A DNA stretch of 64,000 bases, taken from the NCBI GenBank assembly GCA_040376705.1, contig JBEIQE010000002.1, forward strand, positions 1 to 64,000, in the 5' to 3' direction. This document shows, in pieces, positions 16,207 through 25,255 of the stretch (position 1 is the stretch's first letter; each line of letters starts with the position of its first letter). This stretch comes from JBEIQE01 sp040376705. GTDB lineage: Bacteria; Pseudomonadota; Alphaproteobacteria; UBA2400. The position numbers and the translations under genes were made by a program. Below the pieces are notes generated by a model, which searched no databases, was not told where the DNA came from, and saw nothing but the letters and a program-made list of their open reading frames with translations.

Positions 16207-17117
16207 AAGGTACTGACGTCTACGTCGATTTTGAACTTGGCCGAGGTGCTGTCGCCCGGGCCAAGTACCTGATAGCCGGTTTCGTCTTCATCAAAGCCCT
16301 TAATGTCGAGGAAGCCCGGTACATGGGTGAGCGGCGTTAAGCGCAGGAACGGGTCGGCCTTATGCGAGGCTACGCCCAGATGCTTGAACTCCCCATAGGT
16401 CTTGACCATGGTGGAGAGTTTGCTGTCGGCATAATCGATGCTGGCTTTGCCCAGCCAGCCGGAGAACCAGCGTTCTTCGGTGTCAATCGCGTCGAGTTTG
16501 AGCCCCTCTTTCATATCGAGATTAAAGGGGGGATCGGTCATGGTGGTGGGCACGCCCTCGGCATCCTTCTGCCAGATCGAGCTGGCGGCGGATGAGAGCA
16601 TGGCATTGCGCGACTTGGGCAGCAGCATGGTGGCGCCAAAGCCAATCGGCATGACCCCCTGTTTGATCTGCGCATCAATCTCGTAGGTAATCGCGAGATT
16701 ATCTTCCTCAAGGTCATAAATAACCGTAGCGGTAAACGGGAAAGGCCATACTTCGGTCGCATTGTGCTTGAACGTAAGCGTAACGGCGGTTTTACCATCG
16801 CGCTTGCCCTGCCATTTGCCCTGCCAGGCTACGCCATTATAAAACAGCGGCAGGCCGGGCACGTTGGGGGTGAGGAGTTTGTCTTTGCCTTCCCAGCGGA
16901 ATTTGTTTTGGCGAATGGGCCCGCCAATCGGCATGACATGCGCGAGGCTGAACAGGCGCGGATCGCAGCCCGGAACCAGAGCCTCAAGCGGTGTGGGTTG
17001 TAAAACGTTATAAACCTTGTCGCGTTTGACAAAGTCGAGACGGATGAGAGACGCTCCGAACTCCGGAACAATGGCACAGCTCAGGCCGCGGTTCTGAAGT
17101 TCGAAGACGTCTACCAT
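16203..17117 (-). CDS. aldose 1-epimerase-like protein
   Basis: 304 residues. The pattern GASLIRLDF near the start, MPIGGPIRQNKFRW (in place of the NPIGRIANA-type loop) and the beta-rich body fit the galactose mutarotase-like fold. The catalytic His and Glu of true mutarotases are not clearly placed, so the substrate is uncertain; it could act on another sugar or be a sugar-phosphate mutarotase relative. It follows the cyclophilin gene by 11 nt on the same strand and probably shares its transcript. Confidence 0.75.
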   Translation of the reverse strand: MVDVFELQNRGLSCAIVPEFGASLIRLDFVKRDKVYNVLQPTPLEALVPGCDPRLFSLAHVMPIGGPIRQNKFRWEGKDKLLTPNVPGLPLFYNGVAWQGKWQGKRDGKTAVTLTFKHNATEVWPFPFTATVIYDLEEDNLAITYEIDAQIKQGVMPIGFGATMLLPKSRNAMLSSAASSIWQKDAEGVPTTMTDPPFNLDMKEGLKLDAIDTEERWFSGWLGKASIDYADSKLSTMVKTYGEFKHLGVASHKADPFLRLTPLTHVPGFLDIKGFDEDETGYQVLGPGDSTSAKFKIDVDVSTF

Positions 17118-17128
17118 TCGTATTGGCC

Positions 17129-17725
17129 TTACTGACCGGTACCGGTTGCAGCAGGCGCTGCAGCGGCAACATCGGCAGCTACGCGCATGCTGATGATCTT
17201 GTCAGGGTTGGTTACAGCGCCGTTATCATTCGGGTCGCCCTTCTTGATGTTATCGACAAATTCCATGCCGCTCACAACCTGGCCCCAGGCGGTGTACTGA
17301 CCGTCGAGGTGGCTGGCAGGGGCCAGAACGATGAAGAACTGGCTGTCGGCACTGTTGGGGTTGCTTGAGCGGGCCATCGACAGCGTGCCGCGTACATGGC
17401 GGGTGCTGTTGAACTCGGCGTTCAGGTTCTTGCCCGAACCGCCGGTACCGGTACCGGTGGGATCGCCACCCTGTGCCATGAAGCCGTCAATCACGCGGTG
17501 GAAGACGATGCCGTCATAGAAGCCCTGACGTGCCAGCTCTTTAATACGGGCAACATGGTTGGGGGCTTTCTCGGGCAGCAGCTGAATGGTCACGGTGCCA
17601 TCCTTGAGCTGGAGCAAGAGTGTGTTCTCGGGATCAAGATTATTATTCTGGGCCATAGCGTGCTCCGGGGCTATGAGAAGAAACATGGTGAGCGCTGCAA
17701 TAACCAGACGACCAAAAATACGCAT
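17129..17725 (-). CDS. periplasmic cyclophilin-type peptidyl-prolyl isomerase
   Basis: 198 residues from the ATG at 17725, chosen because GAGGAGA lies 5 nt before it; a start 12 codons upstream has no site. A signal peptide (RLVIAALTMFLLIAPEHAMA) is followed by the cyclophilin core: IVFHRVIDGFMAQGGD, MARSSNPNSADSQFFI and GQYTAWGQVVSGM. The Arg in FHRV and the Trp in AWG are key active-site residues. It speeds proline isomerisation of exported proteins. The C-terminus is an Ala/Thr-rich tail. The gene pairs with the epimerase-like gene downstream. Confidence 0.94.
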   Translation of the reverse strand: MRIFGRLVIAALTMFLLIAPEHAMAQNNNLDPENTLLLQLKDGTVTIQLLPEKAPNHVARIKELARQGFYDGIVFHRVIDGFMAQGGDPTGTGTGGSGKNLNAEFNSTRHVRGTLSMARSSNPNSADSQFFIVLAPASHLDGQYTAWGQVVSGMEFVDNIKKGDPNDNGAVTNPDKIISMRVAADVAAAAPAATGTGQ

Positions 17726-17825
17726 GAAAATCTCCTCGGGGATTGAACGTAAGACCCTCAAGTTAGCTTACCTTGCGCAAGCGCGAAACTGATAAATTGA
17801 CGCTGCTTTGCAGTAAAAAACCCGA

Positions 17826-19301
17826 TTATGCGCGTTTTGCTAAATGTGCCGAGAGGCGGGCTGTTTCGGCAGGTGTGAGGCGCAGGCCAAGGCGGGTGCG
17901 CCGCCACAGGATATCGTCGCTGGTTTGTGCAAACTCATGGGTCACCAGATAATCAACCTCGGCCTCATACAGGCCGGGGGCCAGCAGTTCGCCCAGCTCT
18001 TTAAGGCTTTGCGCGCTGCCGATGATCTCCCTGATGCGGGTGCCGTAAAGGCGGCACCAGCGGTTACACAGGTCGGCTGGCAACCAGCTGTAGCGCTCAC
18101 GCATGGCGATGACAAAATCGGCATGCGTCCCATCAATATCGCCGCCGGGCAAGGGGGCTGCATCAGTCCAGGCTGTGCCAGCCTGCGGGAACAGTGGTGC
18201 TAGCAGTTCCATCGCGTGTTCGGCCAGGCGGCGGTAGGTGGTGATCTTGCCGCCGTAGATGCTGAGCAGCGGGGCGGGTTGGTGCTCGAGCGTGAGCTTG
18301 TAGTCGCGTGTAATATCCTTGGCGCTCTGCGCACCATCATCATACAGCGAGCGCACCCCAGCGTACTGGTGTACTACCGCCATTTTGCCGGGCGCCTTGC
18401 GGAAAAAGCGGCGGGCAACGCCAAGCAGATAGTCCTGCTCTTCATCGCTGCAGGAAATATTGGCGGGGTTACCATCGAACGGCACATCGGTGGTGCCAAT
18501 GAGGGTAAAGTCGCGTTCATACGGCAGGAAGAAAACCACGCGGCCATCATCGTTCTGGCACAGATAGGCCCATTCACCATCGTAAAGGCGCGGCACGACG
18601 ATATGGCTGCCTTTAATAAGCCTGATGGGCGGTTTGGCTTGCGGGGCTTTAAGCCCGAGTACCTCGCCCACCCACGGGCCGGCAGCGTTAATCACGACTT
18701 TGGCCATCACCTCGCGGTTGCCCGAGAGGCGCGCGCGCCAGCCGCCTGCTTCGGCATGCAGGGCGGTAACCTTGGTACGGGTGAAAATATCGGCGCCGCG
18801 TCCTGCAGCATCCTGCGCATTGAGCACCACAAGGCGCATATCCTCGACCCAGCAATCAGAGTAATGGAAGCCTTGCCCATAAATAGGTAACAGCGGGCGG
18901 CCTTCGGGCGCGATTTCAAGCTCCAGCGCGCCCGACTTGGGCAGGCTCATGCGCCCGCCGATATGGTCGTACAGCCACAGGCCTGCACGCAGCAGCAGGC
19001 GCGGGCGCATACTGGGTACATGCGGCAGCACAAACTTGAGCGGCCAGATGATATGCGGCGCGATTTTGAGGAGCACTTCGCGCTCCTGCAGCGCTTCGCG
19101 CACCAGACGGAACTGATAGGTCTCGAGGTAACGCAAGCCACCATGAATGAGCTTGCTTGAGCGGGATGATGTGCCGCTGGCCAGATCGTCTTGCTCGGCG
19201 AGCAGGACGCGCAGCCCCCTGCCTGCGGCATCACGCGCAATACCTGCGCCATTTATGCCGCCACCGATGATCAGAAGGTCAAATTGTGCAGTTTCGCTCA
19301 T
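17826..19301 (-). CDS. glpD: aerobic glycerol-3-phosphate dehydrogenase
   Basis: 491 residues. FAD-binding GGGINGAGIARDAAGRGL at residues 13-30 is followed by SSRSSKLIHGGLRYLE, a GlpD/GlpA signature, then IGTTDVPFDGNP and YAGVRSLYDDG, ending in a GlpO/DAO C-terminal domain. It oxidises glycerol-3-phosphate to dihydroxyacetone phosphate at the inner membrane and feeds electrons to quinones. No glpF, glpK or glpR lies nearby. The gene is divergent from ydbH with a 55-nt gap. Confidence 0.95.
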   Translation of the reverse strand: MSETAQFDLLIIGGGINGAGIARDAAGRGLRVLLAEQDDLASGTSSRSSKLIHGGLRYLETYQFRLVREALQEREVLLKIAPHIIWPLKFVLPHVPSMRPRLLLRAGLWLYDHIGGRMSLPKSGALELEIAPEGRPLLPIYGQGFHYSDCWVEDMRLVVLNAQDAAGRGADIFTRTKVTALHAEAGGWRARLSGNREVMAKVVINAAGPWVGEVLGLKAPQAKPPIRLIKGSHIVVPRLYDGEWAYLCQNDDGRVVFFLPYERDFTLIGTTDVPFDGNPANISCSDEEQDYLLGVARRFFRKAPGKMAVVHQYAGVRSLYDDGAQSAKDITRDYKLTLEHQPAPLLSIYGGKITTYRRLAEHAMELLAPLFPQAGTAWTDAAPLPGGDIDGTHADFVIAMRERYSWLPADLCNRWCRLYGTRIREIIGSAQSLKELGELLAPGLYEAEVDYLVTHEFAQTSDDILWRRTRLGLRLTPAETARLSAHLAKRA

Positions 19302-19356
19302 TTGCCTGAGACGTTAGACTGATTTGCGTGTTTAGGGGAGAGTATAAGGAAAAGCG

Positions 19357-20901
19357 ATGCGAGCGAAAAAAGTAGTTAAAGTGTGCATCTGGCTTGGCGT
19401 GATGGGCGGCGTGGCTCTGCTGGGCCTGCGCTTTGCTGCTTTGCCGTATGCCGAGGGGCAATTAGCCAGTGCCTTGCGCGCTGCTGGCCTGCCGGAGGCT
19501 GTGGTTAGCCGCACCGGCCTTGGTCTGCATGGTTTAGGCTATGAGATTTACCCCAAAGCCGGCGAGCCGGCGGTAGTCGCGCTAACGCTCAACCCCACAC
19601 TCTCGCTGTTGGGCCGCAAGCTTGTGATCAGCGCGGCGCAAGTGCATCTGGATGCGAACTGGCAGCTGCCGGGTTTGGCCGCGTCTGAAGGCACAGAGGC
19701 TGCCATCAAGCTGATTGAGAGGCCATTGGCACTGCCTAATTTAGAAATAGAGCTACAAAAGCTTGAGGTGAACACACCAATAGGCTTGCTCGACGCTAAA
19801 GGCAGCATGGCCGGGCGGGTTATCAGCGCGAACTGGAGTTACATCGGGTTTGCAGGCACGCTTGGCGTTACGGGTGCTGGTGATGGCGGTTATCAGCTGC
19901 AGCTGCTGGCAAGTGAGGGCGGTGCGCCATTCTCTCTTAACCTCAAGGGGGGAGTGAGCGAGCCTCAATTATCAGGGCAAATTACTTTGCCCAAGTATGC
20001 CGCGGGCCCGGTTGAGGCGAGTAACATCACCTTCGTGCTTAATGCGGCAAGCAAGACCGGATATAACCTGCCTTACAGCCTTACCGCTACGCTGGCGGGC
20101 AAACCCCTGGCGATAAACGGCACGGTAGATTTTTTGCGCCAGACCGCCAAGGGCACTGCCACAGCCGATGTGAAGCTTGAGAGTGTTGATGCTGTGGGCA
20201 TCAAAAGCAGTTTTGAGGTCAGCTCCCTCTGGCCGCCAGTTATAAAAAACGGATCAACGCTGCAGGCCACAGCAGTGCAGATTGGTGGTTTGCCGCTGAT
20301 CGGCCCGCGTGCCACCTTCGGGTTCAGGAATAACAAGCTCAACCTGCAAACGGCATCAGCTGGCCTGTTTGGCGGGCAGGTGAGCCTCTCGCCAACCGAG
20401 GTGGCTCTGCCACTGCGCCGCGCCGTTGCTACTGCCAACTTCGAGAAACTCGAGCTGGCGCAGGTGCTCATGCTGGCCGCGGTTGAGGGCCTGGGCGGCG
20501 ATGGCACGCTCTCGGGCAGTATTCCGGTAACTTATGACGCAGGCAAGCTGGTGCTGGGCGAAGCGCAGCTTAAAGCCACCGGCGCAGGGCAGATTTTCTA
20601 TAAACCCGCGGTTGCGCCTTCGTTTCTGGCAGCAGGCGGCAGTGGTGAAATGCTGGGTCAGGTGTTCAGCGACTTCCAGTATAGCGGGCTGACTGTGGGT
20701 CTGGGGGGTACCTTAGGTGACAATCTGACGCTAACAGCAAGGCTGGAAGGACGTAACCCTTCGTTCTATAATGGTCATAGTGTGGCATTTAACCTGAACC
20801 TGTCCGGAGCGCTCGAAAGTCTGCTCACTCAGGGATTACAGAGCTTCCAGTTTTCGCCGGAAGCAATCAAACAAATGGCAGAGGAGGGCGCCCGCCCATG
20901 A
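19357..20901 (+). CDS. ydbH: YdbH-like AsmA-family intermembrane protein
   Basis: 514 residues. One N-terminal TM helix (about residues 7-28) is followed by a long beta-rich region without cysteines, ending in a YdbH-like domain (FYKPAVAPSF, FSDFQYSGLTVGLGGTLGDNL, RLEGRNPSFYNGHSVAFNLNLSGAL). In E. coli YdbH is one of three AsmA-like proteins that carry phospholipid to the outer membrane, bridging the envelope. E. coli YdbH is near 880 residues, so this one is much shorter. The next two genes are YnbE and YdbL homologues, which confirms the assignment. Its stop overlaps ynbE as ATGA. Confidence 0.85.
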   Translation: MRAKKVVKVCIWLGVMGGVALLGLRFAALPYAEGQLASALRAAGLPEAVVSRTGLGLHGLGYEIYPKAGEPAVVALTLNPTLSLLGRKLVISAAQVHLDANWQLPGLAASEGTEAAIKLIERPLALPNLEIELQKLEVNTPIGLLDAKGSMAGRVISANWSYIGFAGTLGVTGAGDGGYQLQLLASEGGAPFSLNLKGGVSEPQLSGQITLPKYAAGPVEASNITFVLNAASKTGYNLPYSLTATLAGKPLAINGTVDFLRQTAKGTATADVKLESVDAVGIKSSFEVSSLWPPVIKNGSTLQATAVQIGGLPLIGPRATFGFRNNKLNLQTASAGLFGGQVSLSPTEVALPLRRAVATANFEKLELAQVLMLAAVEGLGGDGTLSGSIPVTYDAGKLVLGEAQLKATGAGQIFYKPAVAPSFLAAGGSGEMLGQVFSDFQYSGLTVGLGGTLGDNLTLTARLEGRNPSFYNGHSVAFNLNLSGALESLLTQGLQSFQFSPEAIKQMAEEGARP

Positions 20902-21080
20902 AATACCTGATTGCACTTGTTATGCCCCTTGCTCTTGTGGCCTGCACGCCAACCGTGCGGCTTGAGGCGCCCGAGCGCCCGATAGAGATCAACCTCAACG
21001 TCAAGATCGAGCACGAAGTGCGCGTGTCCATCGCCAAGGATGTACGCGACGCTATTGCTGCCGATCCGTCCCTCTTCTAA
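20898..21080 (+). CDS. ynbE: YnbE-like outer-membrane lipoprotein
   Basis: 60 residues. A short lipoprotein signal ends in VACTPTVRLEAP, followed by EINLNVKIEHEVRVSIAKDVRDAI, the YnbE pattern. In E. coli YnbE sits in the outer membrane and joins the C-terminus of YdbH to complete an intermembrane bridge by beta-strand stacking. The ATG overlaps the ydbH stop by 4 nt, so translation is coupled. The small size and context make the call firm. Confidence 0.88.
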   Translation: MKYLIALVMPLALVACTPTVRLEAPERPIEINLNVKIEHEVRVSIAKDVRDAIAADPSLF

Positions 21081-21093
21081 GGAGCCCTGAACT

Positions 21094-21429
21094 ATGATGA
21101 TTGCACGCCGCCTTCTTATTCTCCTCGCTCTGTTCATGCCGGTGGCACTGGCCATGCCTGCGCATGCGGATGAACTGGCAACTGCCAAAGCCGCTGGTCA
21201 GGTGGGTGAGCGCCCTGATGGTATGCTGGGCGTTATCACCTCAACCCCTGCAGTTGAAGCGCTGGTAAAAAGCGTGAATGCCCGCCGCCTTGAGCTGTTC
21301 AAGGGCATTGCCGCCAAGAACGGCCAGAGCCTTGCTGCGGTGCAGGCTGTGAGTGGTGAAGAGTTTATCTCGCGCACACCTGCTGGCCAGTACATCATGA
21401 ATGGCTCCGGCAGCTGGGTTAAGAAGTAA
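21094..21429 (+). CDS. ydbL: YdbL family periplasmic protein (DUF1318)
   Basis: 111 residues. A signal peptide (LLILLALFMPVALAMPAHA) precedes a mature domain with AKAAGQVGERPDGMLGVI, VNARRLELFKGIAAKNG and AVQAVSGEEFISRTPAGQYI, the YdbL/DUF1318 pattern. In E. coli YdbL modulates the YdbH-YnbE bridge. AAGGAG lies 9 nt before the ATG and the gene follows ynbE by 13 nt. A strong terminator begins 19 nt after the stop, which closes the operon. Confidence 0.92.
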   Translation: MMIARRLLILLALFMPVALAMPAHADELATAKAAGQVGERPDGMLGVITSTPAVEALVKSVNARRLELFKGIAAKNGQSLAAVQAVSGEEFISRTPAGQYIMNGSGSWVKK

Positions 21430-21447
21430 GCCTTTTAGTTAAGCATA

Positions 21448-21487
21448 AAAAACGGCGCCTCTCGTAAGACTGGCGCCGTTTTTATTT
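21448..21487 (+). terminator. rho-independent terminator, probably bidirectional
   Basis: The arms AAAAACGGCGCC (21448-21459) and GGCGCCGTTTTT (21472-21483) pair perfectly over 12 bp around a 12-nt loop and run into a T-rich tail on plus and an A-run on the left that gives U on minus. It lies between ydbL and the convergent gene at 21502 and can serve both. Confidence 0.9.
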
Positions 21488-21501
21488 GTCTATAAATCGC
21501 G

Positions 21502-22281
21502 TTATTCTTGTGCACCTGCAGCGGGCGCTCCCTCAGCAGCGACGGGTGCCATGTTAGGGGCGTAGTCACACTGATCGTTGGTCACGCTGATGAACCCACG
21601 CGGGCCAGCCTCAATGGTGAAGCGGTATTCAACTGCATCATCGATAATCGAGTGCTGCAAGGGCAGCGGACCTTCGGCCACACTCACACGGCCACCGATG
21701 AGGCGGAACTTCATGGAAACCGGTTTCTCGGGATCATACCAGGCTTCAGGGCGACCTTCGCGATTAGTGGCGGTCTGGCCTTCGCCGCTGACAGTCACAG
21801 CACCGCCGGCAAAGGTGGCCGAGTTATCGCGGCCCTGATTGAGTGTGGTTGAAAGCATGAAGCGTTTGTTATCGCGGCCACGGCAGCTACGGGGGTTGCT
21901 GGCGGCGGTGAGAATGCTGGTCATGCGGGTGGTGCTGACGCCCATTTCCATGCGCTCGCGCATGAGTTTGATCAGGCCTTCAGTCACGTCATCCGGAATC
22001 ATGTCGCGGTAACGGGCCTCAAGGTCGGCAATCTTCTGGCGGTCGACTACGGCTGCGGCCTGCAGGTTCACTACCTGCTCATGCAAACCATCGCGTTCTT
22101 TGGTGAGGGCCTGTACTTCGTCCATACGCTGGCCCATGCGGGCAGCCATCTGCTTTTCGCCAAACTGATAGGCAAATACAAATACCGACACGATGGCGGT
22201 GAGCAAGAGGAACTGGCCAATCACCCGGTTACGGGCTTTCTGGCGGTTCTTGCGTTGGAAACTGTTGATTGGCTGCATCAT
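21502..22281 (-). CDS. single-pass membrane protein with coiled coil, unknown function
   Basis: 259 residues. A basic N-terminus (QRKNRQKARNR) leads to one TM helix (about residues 22-41), then a coiled coil (about 48-95), then a soluble domain with a CRGRDNKRF motif, a beta-rich stretch, and a C-terminus of Ala and Pro. This topology suggests a periplasmic or envelope-facing anchored protein. I do not recognise the family. Two adjacent ATG codons (22281 and 22278) are possible starts and both lie inside a 24-bp perfect palindrome; the nearest GGAG is some 17 nt from the ATG, too far for normal use. Confidence 0.7.
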   Translation of the reverse strand: MMQPINSFQRKNRQKARNRVIGQFLLLTAIVSVFVFAYQFGEKQMAARMGQRMDEVQALTKERDGLHEQVVNLQAAAVVDRQKIADLEARYRDMIPDDVTEGLIKLMRERMEMGVSTTRMTSILTAASNPRSCRGRDNKRFMLSTTLNQGRDNSATFAGGAVTVSGEGQTATNREGRPEAWYDPEKPVSMKFRLIGGRVSVAEGPLPLQHSIIDDAVEYRFTIEAGPRGFISVTNDQCDYAPNMAPVAAEGAPAAGAQE

Positions 22282-22292
22282 GATGCAGCCAA
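22269..22292. repeat. 24-bp perfect palindrome over the start codons
   Basis: TTGGCTGCATCA-TGATGCAGCCAA is an exact palindrome covering both candidate ATG codons of the minus-strand gene at 21502-22281. In RNA it would form a 10-bp stem with a CATG loop that hides the start; in DNA it would suit a dimeric repressor. Confidence 0.75.
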
Positions 22293-22330
22293 AATAGTCT
22301 CCAACGCTTTAACCTGCAAGAGCCTGAATC

Positions 22331-22993
22331 TTATTCTGCAGCAATGGGTTCGGGCACAGAATCGGCTGGTTGTGGCAACCAGCGCTCAACCGAGGCTGTG
22401 AGTTTGCTGTCGGTGGGCGAGGTCATCGACGAGAACCAGTCCACCAGCTTGCCTTCAGGGCTGATGAGGTACTTGTGGAAGTTCCAGCGCGGACGGCCAA
22501 AAGCATTCACCTGAATGGCGGCCCATTGATAGAACGGATGGGCTTGCGCGCCCGTTACAACGGTTTTGCCAGCCATGGGGAAGTTGATGTCGAAATTGAC
22601 CTCGCAGAACTGCTTGATCTCGGCATCATTGCCCGGCTCCTGCCCGCCGAAGTCGTTCGACGGAACGCCCAGCACCACAAGGCCGCGGTCCTTGTACGTA
22701 TCGTAGAGCTTCTGCAGCTCGGTGTACTGCTTGGTAAAACCGCAGCGCGAGGCTGTGTTGACAATAAGAATGGTTTTACCGGCAAGGTCGGCAAGGTCAA
22801 TGTATTTACCGTCAATTCCGATGAAGCTGAATTGATAGGCAGTTCCAGGATCATTATCCTGTGCGCGTGCAAATGTGAAAGACATGAGGCTGATCCCCAG
22901 AGCAAGAGTGAATTTTAAGAAACGAGTGCAGTGCCTGAGCACCGCGTCCACCCAGAGCTTATGAAGTGGGGAGGGGTTTGTCGAGCTTTGCAT
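22331..22993 (-). CDS. glutathione peroxidase family protein, exported
   Basis: 220 residues. The core carries the peroxidase triad: Cys in NTASRCGFT, Gln in PSNDFGGQEPG and Trp in WNFHKYLI; it is a Cys, not Sec, type, most likely thioredoxin-dependent as in BtuE-like proteins. The start is the ATG with AAAGGAGG 10 nt upstream. The N-terminal 45 residues contain a long n-region and a hydrophobic stretch (LKFTLALGISLMSFTFARA), so export to the periplasm is likely. It reduces peroxides including lipid hydroperoxides. Its end is 49 nt from the start of the unknown gene at 21502-22281. Confidence 0.93.
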   Translation of the reverse strand: MQSSTNPSPLHKLWVDAVLRHCTRFLKFTLALGISLMSFTFARAQDNDPGTAYQFSFIGIDGKYIDLADLAGKTILIVNTASRCGFTKQYTELQKLYDTYKDRGLVVLGVPSNDFGGQEPGNDAEIKQFCEVNFDINFPMAGKTVVTGAQAHPFYQWAAIQVNAFGRPRWNFHKYLISPEGKLVDWFSSMTSPTDSKLTASVERWLPQPADSVPEPIAAE

Positions 22994-23016
22994 GAGGGGT
23001 AACCCTCCTTTTACGG

Positions 23017-25209
23017 TTAACTACCCGAAGTTGGACCGAATATGTCGGGACTGAACGACGGGCTCTCAAATTCGCCCAAATTCTTAAAGACAACCCGGAA
23101 GAAGACGCTGTCGCCCGATGAAAGGCCGGTACGCGAGAGGTAATCGCGCTGCGCCATGAGGCTGAAGGTCAGGCATTCGTCTTGATATGTCAGGGCTAAA
23201 TCGGTTGAGAGCGAGCCGCCGTCACTGCGCAGGTTCTCTCTATGGCTGGCAGTCACGCTCCAGTAATCGGTGAATTTATAGTGCCCGCCCACGCCCAGCT
23301 CTTCGCGCAGGGCCGCGCTTGAGCCATCGGTGCTGGTCTGGTCGATATACAGGTAGCTGACCGAGCCGCGCAGCCAATCAGGGCCAACGACAGCCTGCAG
23401 GTCGTGCTCGCGCGGGTCGAGCGTCTCGTTATCAAGGCGCACCGAGTAGCTGGCATCAGCGATATCCGGCAGGTTGACGTTGATATTGCCCACAATGTCA
23501 GACATCTGCTCTTCAAGGCCGGTGCCAACAGGGAAGTTGGGGTTTTCGGCAAAGTCGTAGCTCTGGCCCACCATGGTGGTCACATTAGCGCCGGTGTTAC
23601 CGGTCCAGCCTGCACGCAGCCCGTAAGCCACGCGCTGGCCACCATCAAGACGGTCGTCACCCGGATAGCGGTTGGCACGGAACAGGTTGGTGCTGTCAAA
23701 CTCAAGGCCGATACTGTCTTCATTGGCGATATCTTCATCATCACGCGGCAGACGTGGCGCTACGGTGAGCTGCGCAATCGGCTCGATGAACTGCTGGCCC
23801 GAAGGCGTGACCTTGACCAGCGGCATGCGCGCGGTGACCTGGCCCTGAGCGAAGGGGCGCACGGCTGTGGGGTCTTCATTATTATAGTTGTTGGCGGCAA
23901 AGCCATCGACCCGCGCGCTGGCTTCGGATGTAACAACCAGACCCACCGGCAGCACATCTTCGCGGCGCCATCCGGTTTCAAGTGAAACACGCTGGCTATC
24001 AAGTCCGCGCGAGCGCGCGATGGTACGGGTTTCGGCCCCTATCGACCATCGACCCCCAAAGGCGTTGCGTTGTTCGCCCTGCGCCTGATAACCGATGGTC
24101 ATGATGTTCGGCTCGGCGGCATCAATACCGGGGCGCAAATCCTGATAGTTCTGGATATTGGCAACCGTATAGCTGCGCTCGGTAAAGCGCTCGACCATAC
24201 CGTTTGAGGCCAGTACGTCATCGCCGGTGTAGTTCCACAGATCGAGGAAAGTATCATCGGTGGTGCGGCGTACGTTCACGCTGGCGCGCCAGTTTTCATC
24301 AAGGCTCTGCTTGGCCTCGAGGAAGAAGTGGCCACGCACGCGGTCGGACCGGTCGGGATCGCCGCTGATGTCGTTCGGAATGTCATCGACATTCGCGCTC
24401 ATGTTCACCTTAACGCTGCCGTTTTGTGTGCGTTGGCGCCATTCGCCACCCAGCAGCATGCCGCGGTCGGTTGAATAGGTGGTTTCAATAGTGGCGTCCA
24501 TGCTCGGGGCCACATCGAGATAGTAATAAGTACGGGCTACAAACCCGAGGTCAGCGCGCGCACCAACGACCGGCGCCAAGAAGCCCGAGCGGCGCTTCAC
24601 GCTGGGGTCGGGGTGCGACATGTAGGGGGTGTAGAACACCGGCACACCTGCAACCTCAACCACTGCGTTGCGGTAGGTGACGTCGTGCTTCTGGTTATCG
24701 TGAATAATACGTGTTGCGCGTACCTGCCATAGCGGCGGCTTGGTCGGGTCTTCCTTGCATAAGTCGCAAGCGGTATAGAGCGCGCGGTTCATGCGCACGA
24801 AGCGGCCTTCGGTGCGTTCACCCTCAAGCGCGATGAAGCGCGAGTTATCTTTCATCAGCAGGGCCGATTGCTGCACGAAGCCCTGGCGCAGATCGCGGCT
24901 AAGCTGCGCGTAGCTGGCAAACAGGATTTCACCCGTGCCCTGCCACAGCTGCACATTACCGCTGGCCTCAACCACGCCGGTATTACGGTTGAAGGTCATT
25001 TTATCAGCGCGCACGCTTTGGCCGTTTTGCGCGAGGCGCACATCACCCTCGGCGGTGATGGTGGCAGCCTTTTCGTCGTAGGTCAGGAAGTTAGCATTGA
25101 GCAGCACCGGCGGCTCGGGCTTGCGGGCTGGCACTTCCTGCGCAAAGGCAGGCGCCACCGTGATGGCGGTGGTCAGCAGGAGGGCGGTGAGGAACGAGCG
25201 TTTAAACAC
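23017..25209 (-). CDS. lptD: LPS-assembly protein LptD
   Basis: 730 residues. A signal peptide (SFLTALLLTTAITVAPAFA) is followed by the OstA/LptA-like jellyroll (LLNANFLTYDEKAATITAEGDV, ADKMTFNRNTGVVEASGNVQLW) and a long outer-membrane barrel. VFYTPYMSHPDPSVKRRSGFLAP is the LptD signature between plug and barrel. A cysteine pair in ACDLC is in the expected N-terminal part. It forms the outer-membrane gate that inserts lipopolysaccharide. Its usual partners surA and pdxA are not next to it; a histidine phosphatase gene lies upstream. The C-terminus ends cleanly at the barrel. Confidence 0.95.
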   Translation of the reverse strand: MFKRSFLTALLLTTAITVAPAFAQEVPARKPEPPVLLNANFLTYDEKAATITAEGDVRLAQNGQSVRADKMTFNRNTGVVEASGNVQLWQGTGEILFASYAQLSRDLRQGFVQQSALLMKDNSRFIALEGERTEGRFVRMNRALYTACDLCKEDPTKPPLWQVRATRIIHDNQKHDVTYRNAVVEVAGVPVFYTPYMSHPDPSVKRRSGFLAPVVGARADLGFVARTYYYLDVAPSMDATIETTYSTDRGMLLGGEWRQRTQNGSVKVNMSANVDDIPNDISGDPDRSDRVRGHFFLEAKQSLDENWRASVNVRRTTDDTFLDLWNYTGDDVLASNGMVERFTERSYTVANIQNYQDLRPGIDAAEPNIMTIGYQAQGEQRNAFGGRWSIGAETRTIARSRGLDSQRVSLETGWRREDVLPVGLVVTSEASARVDGFAANNYNNEDPTAVRPFAQGQVTARMPLVKVTPSGQQFIEPIAQLTVAPRLPRDDEDIANEDSIGLEFDSTNLFRANRYPGDDRLDGGQRVAYGLRAGWTGNTGANVTTMVGQSYDFAENPNFPVGTGLEEQMSDIVGNINVNLPDIADASYSVRLDNETLDPREHDLQAVVGPDWLRGSVSYLYIDQTSTDGSSAALREELGVGGHYKFTDYWSVTASHRENLRSDGGSLSTDLALTYQDECLTFSLMAQRDYLSRTGLSSGDSVFFRVVFKNLGEFESPSFSPDIFGPTSGS

Positions 25210-25255
25210 GCTCTGTGTTCGCCTGTTCGGGGCTAACTGTCAATTGCCTGCTTGG

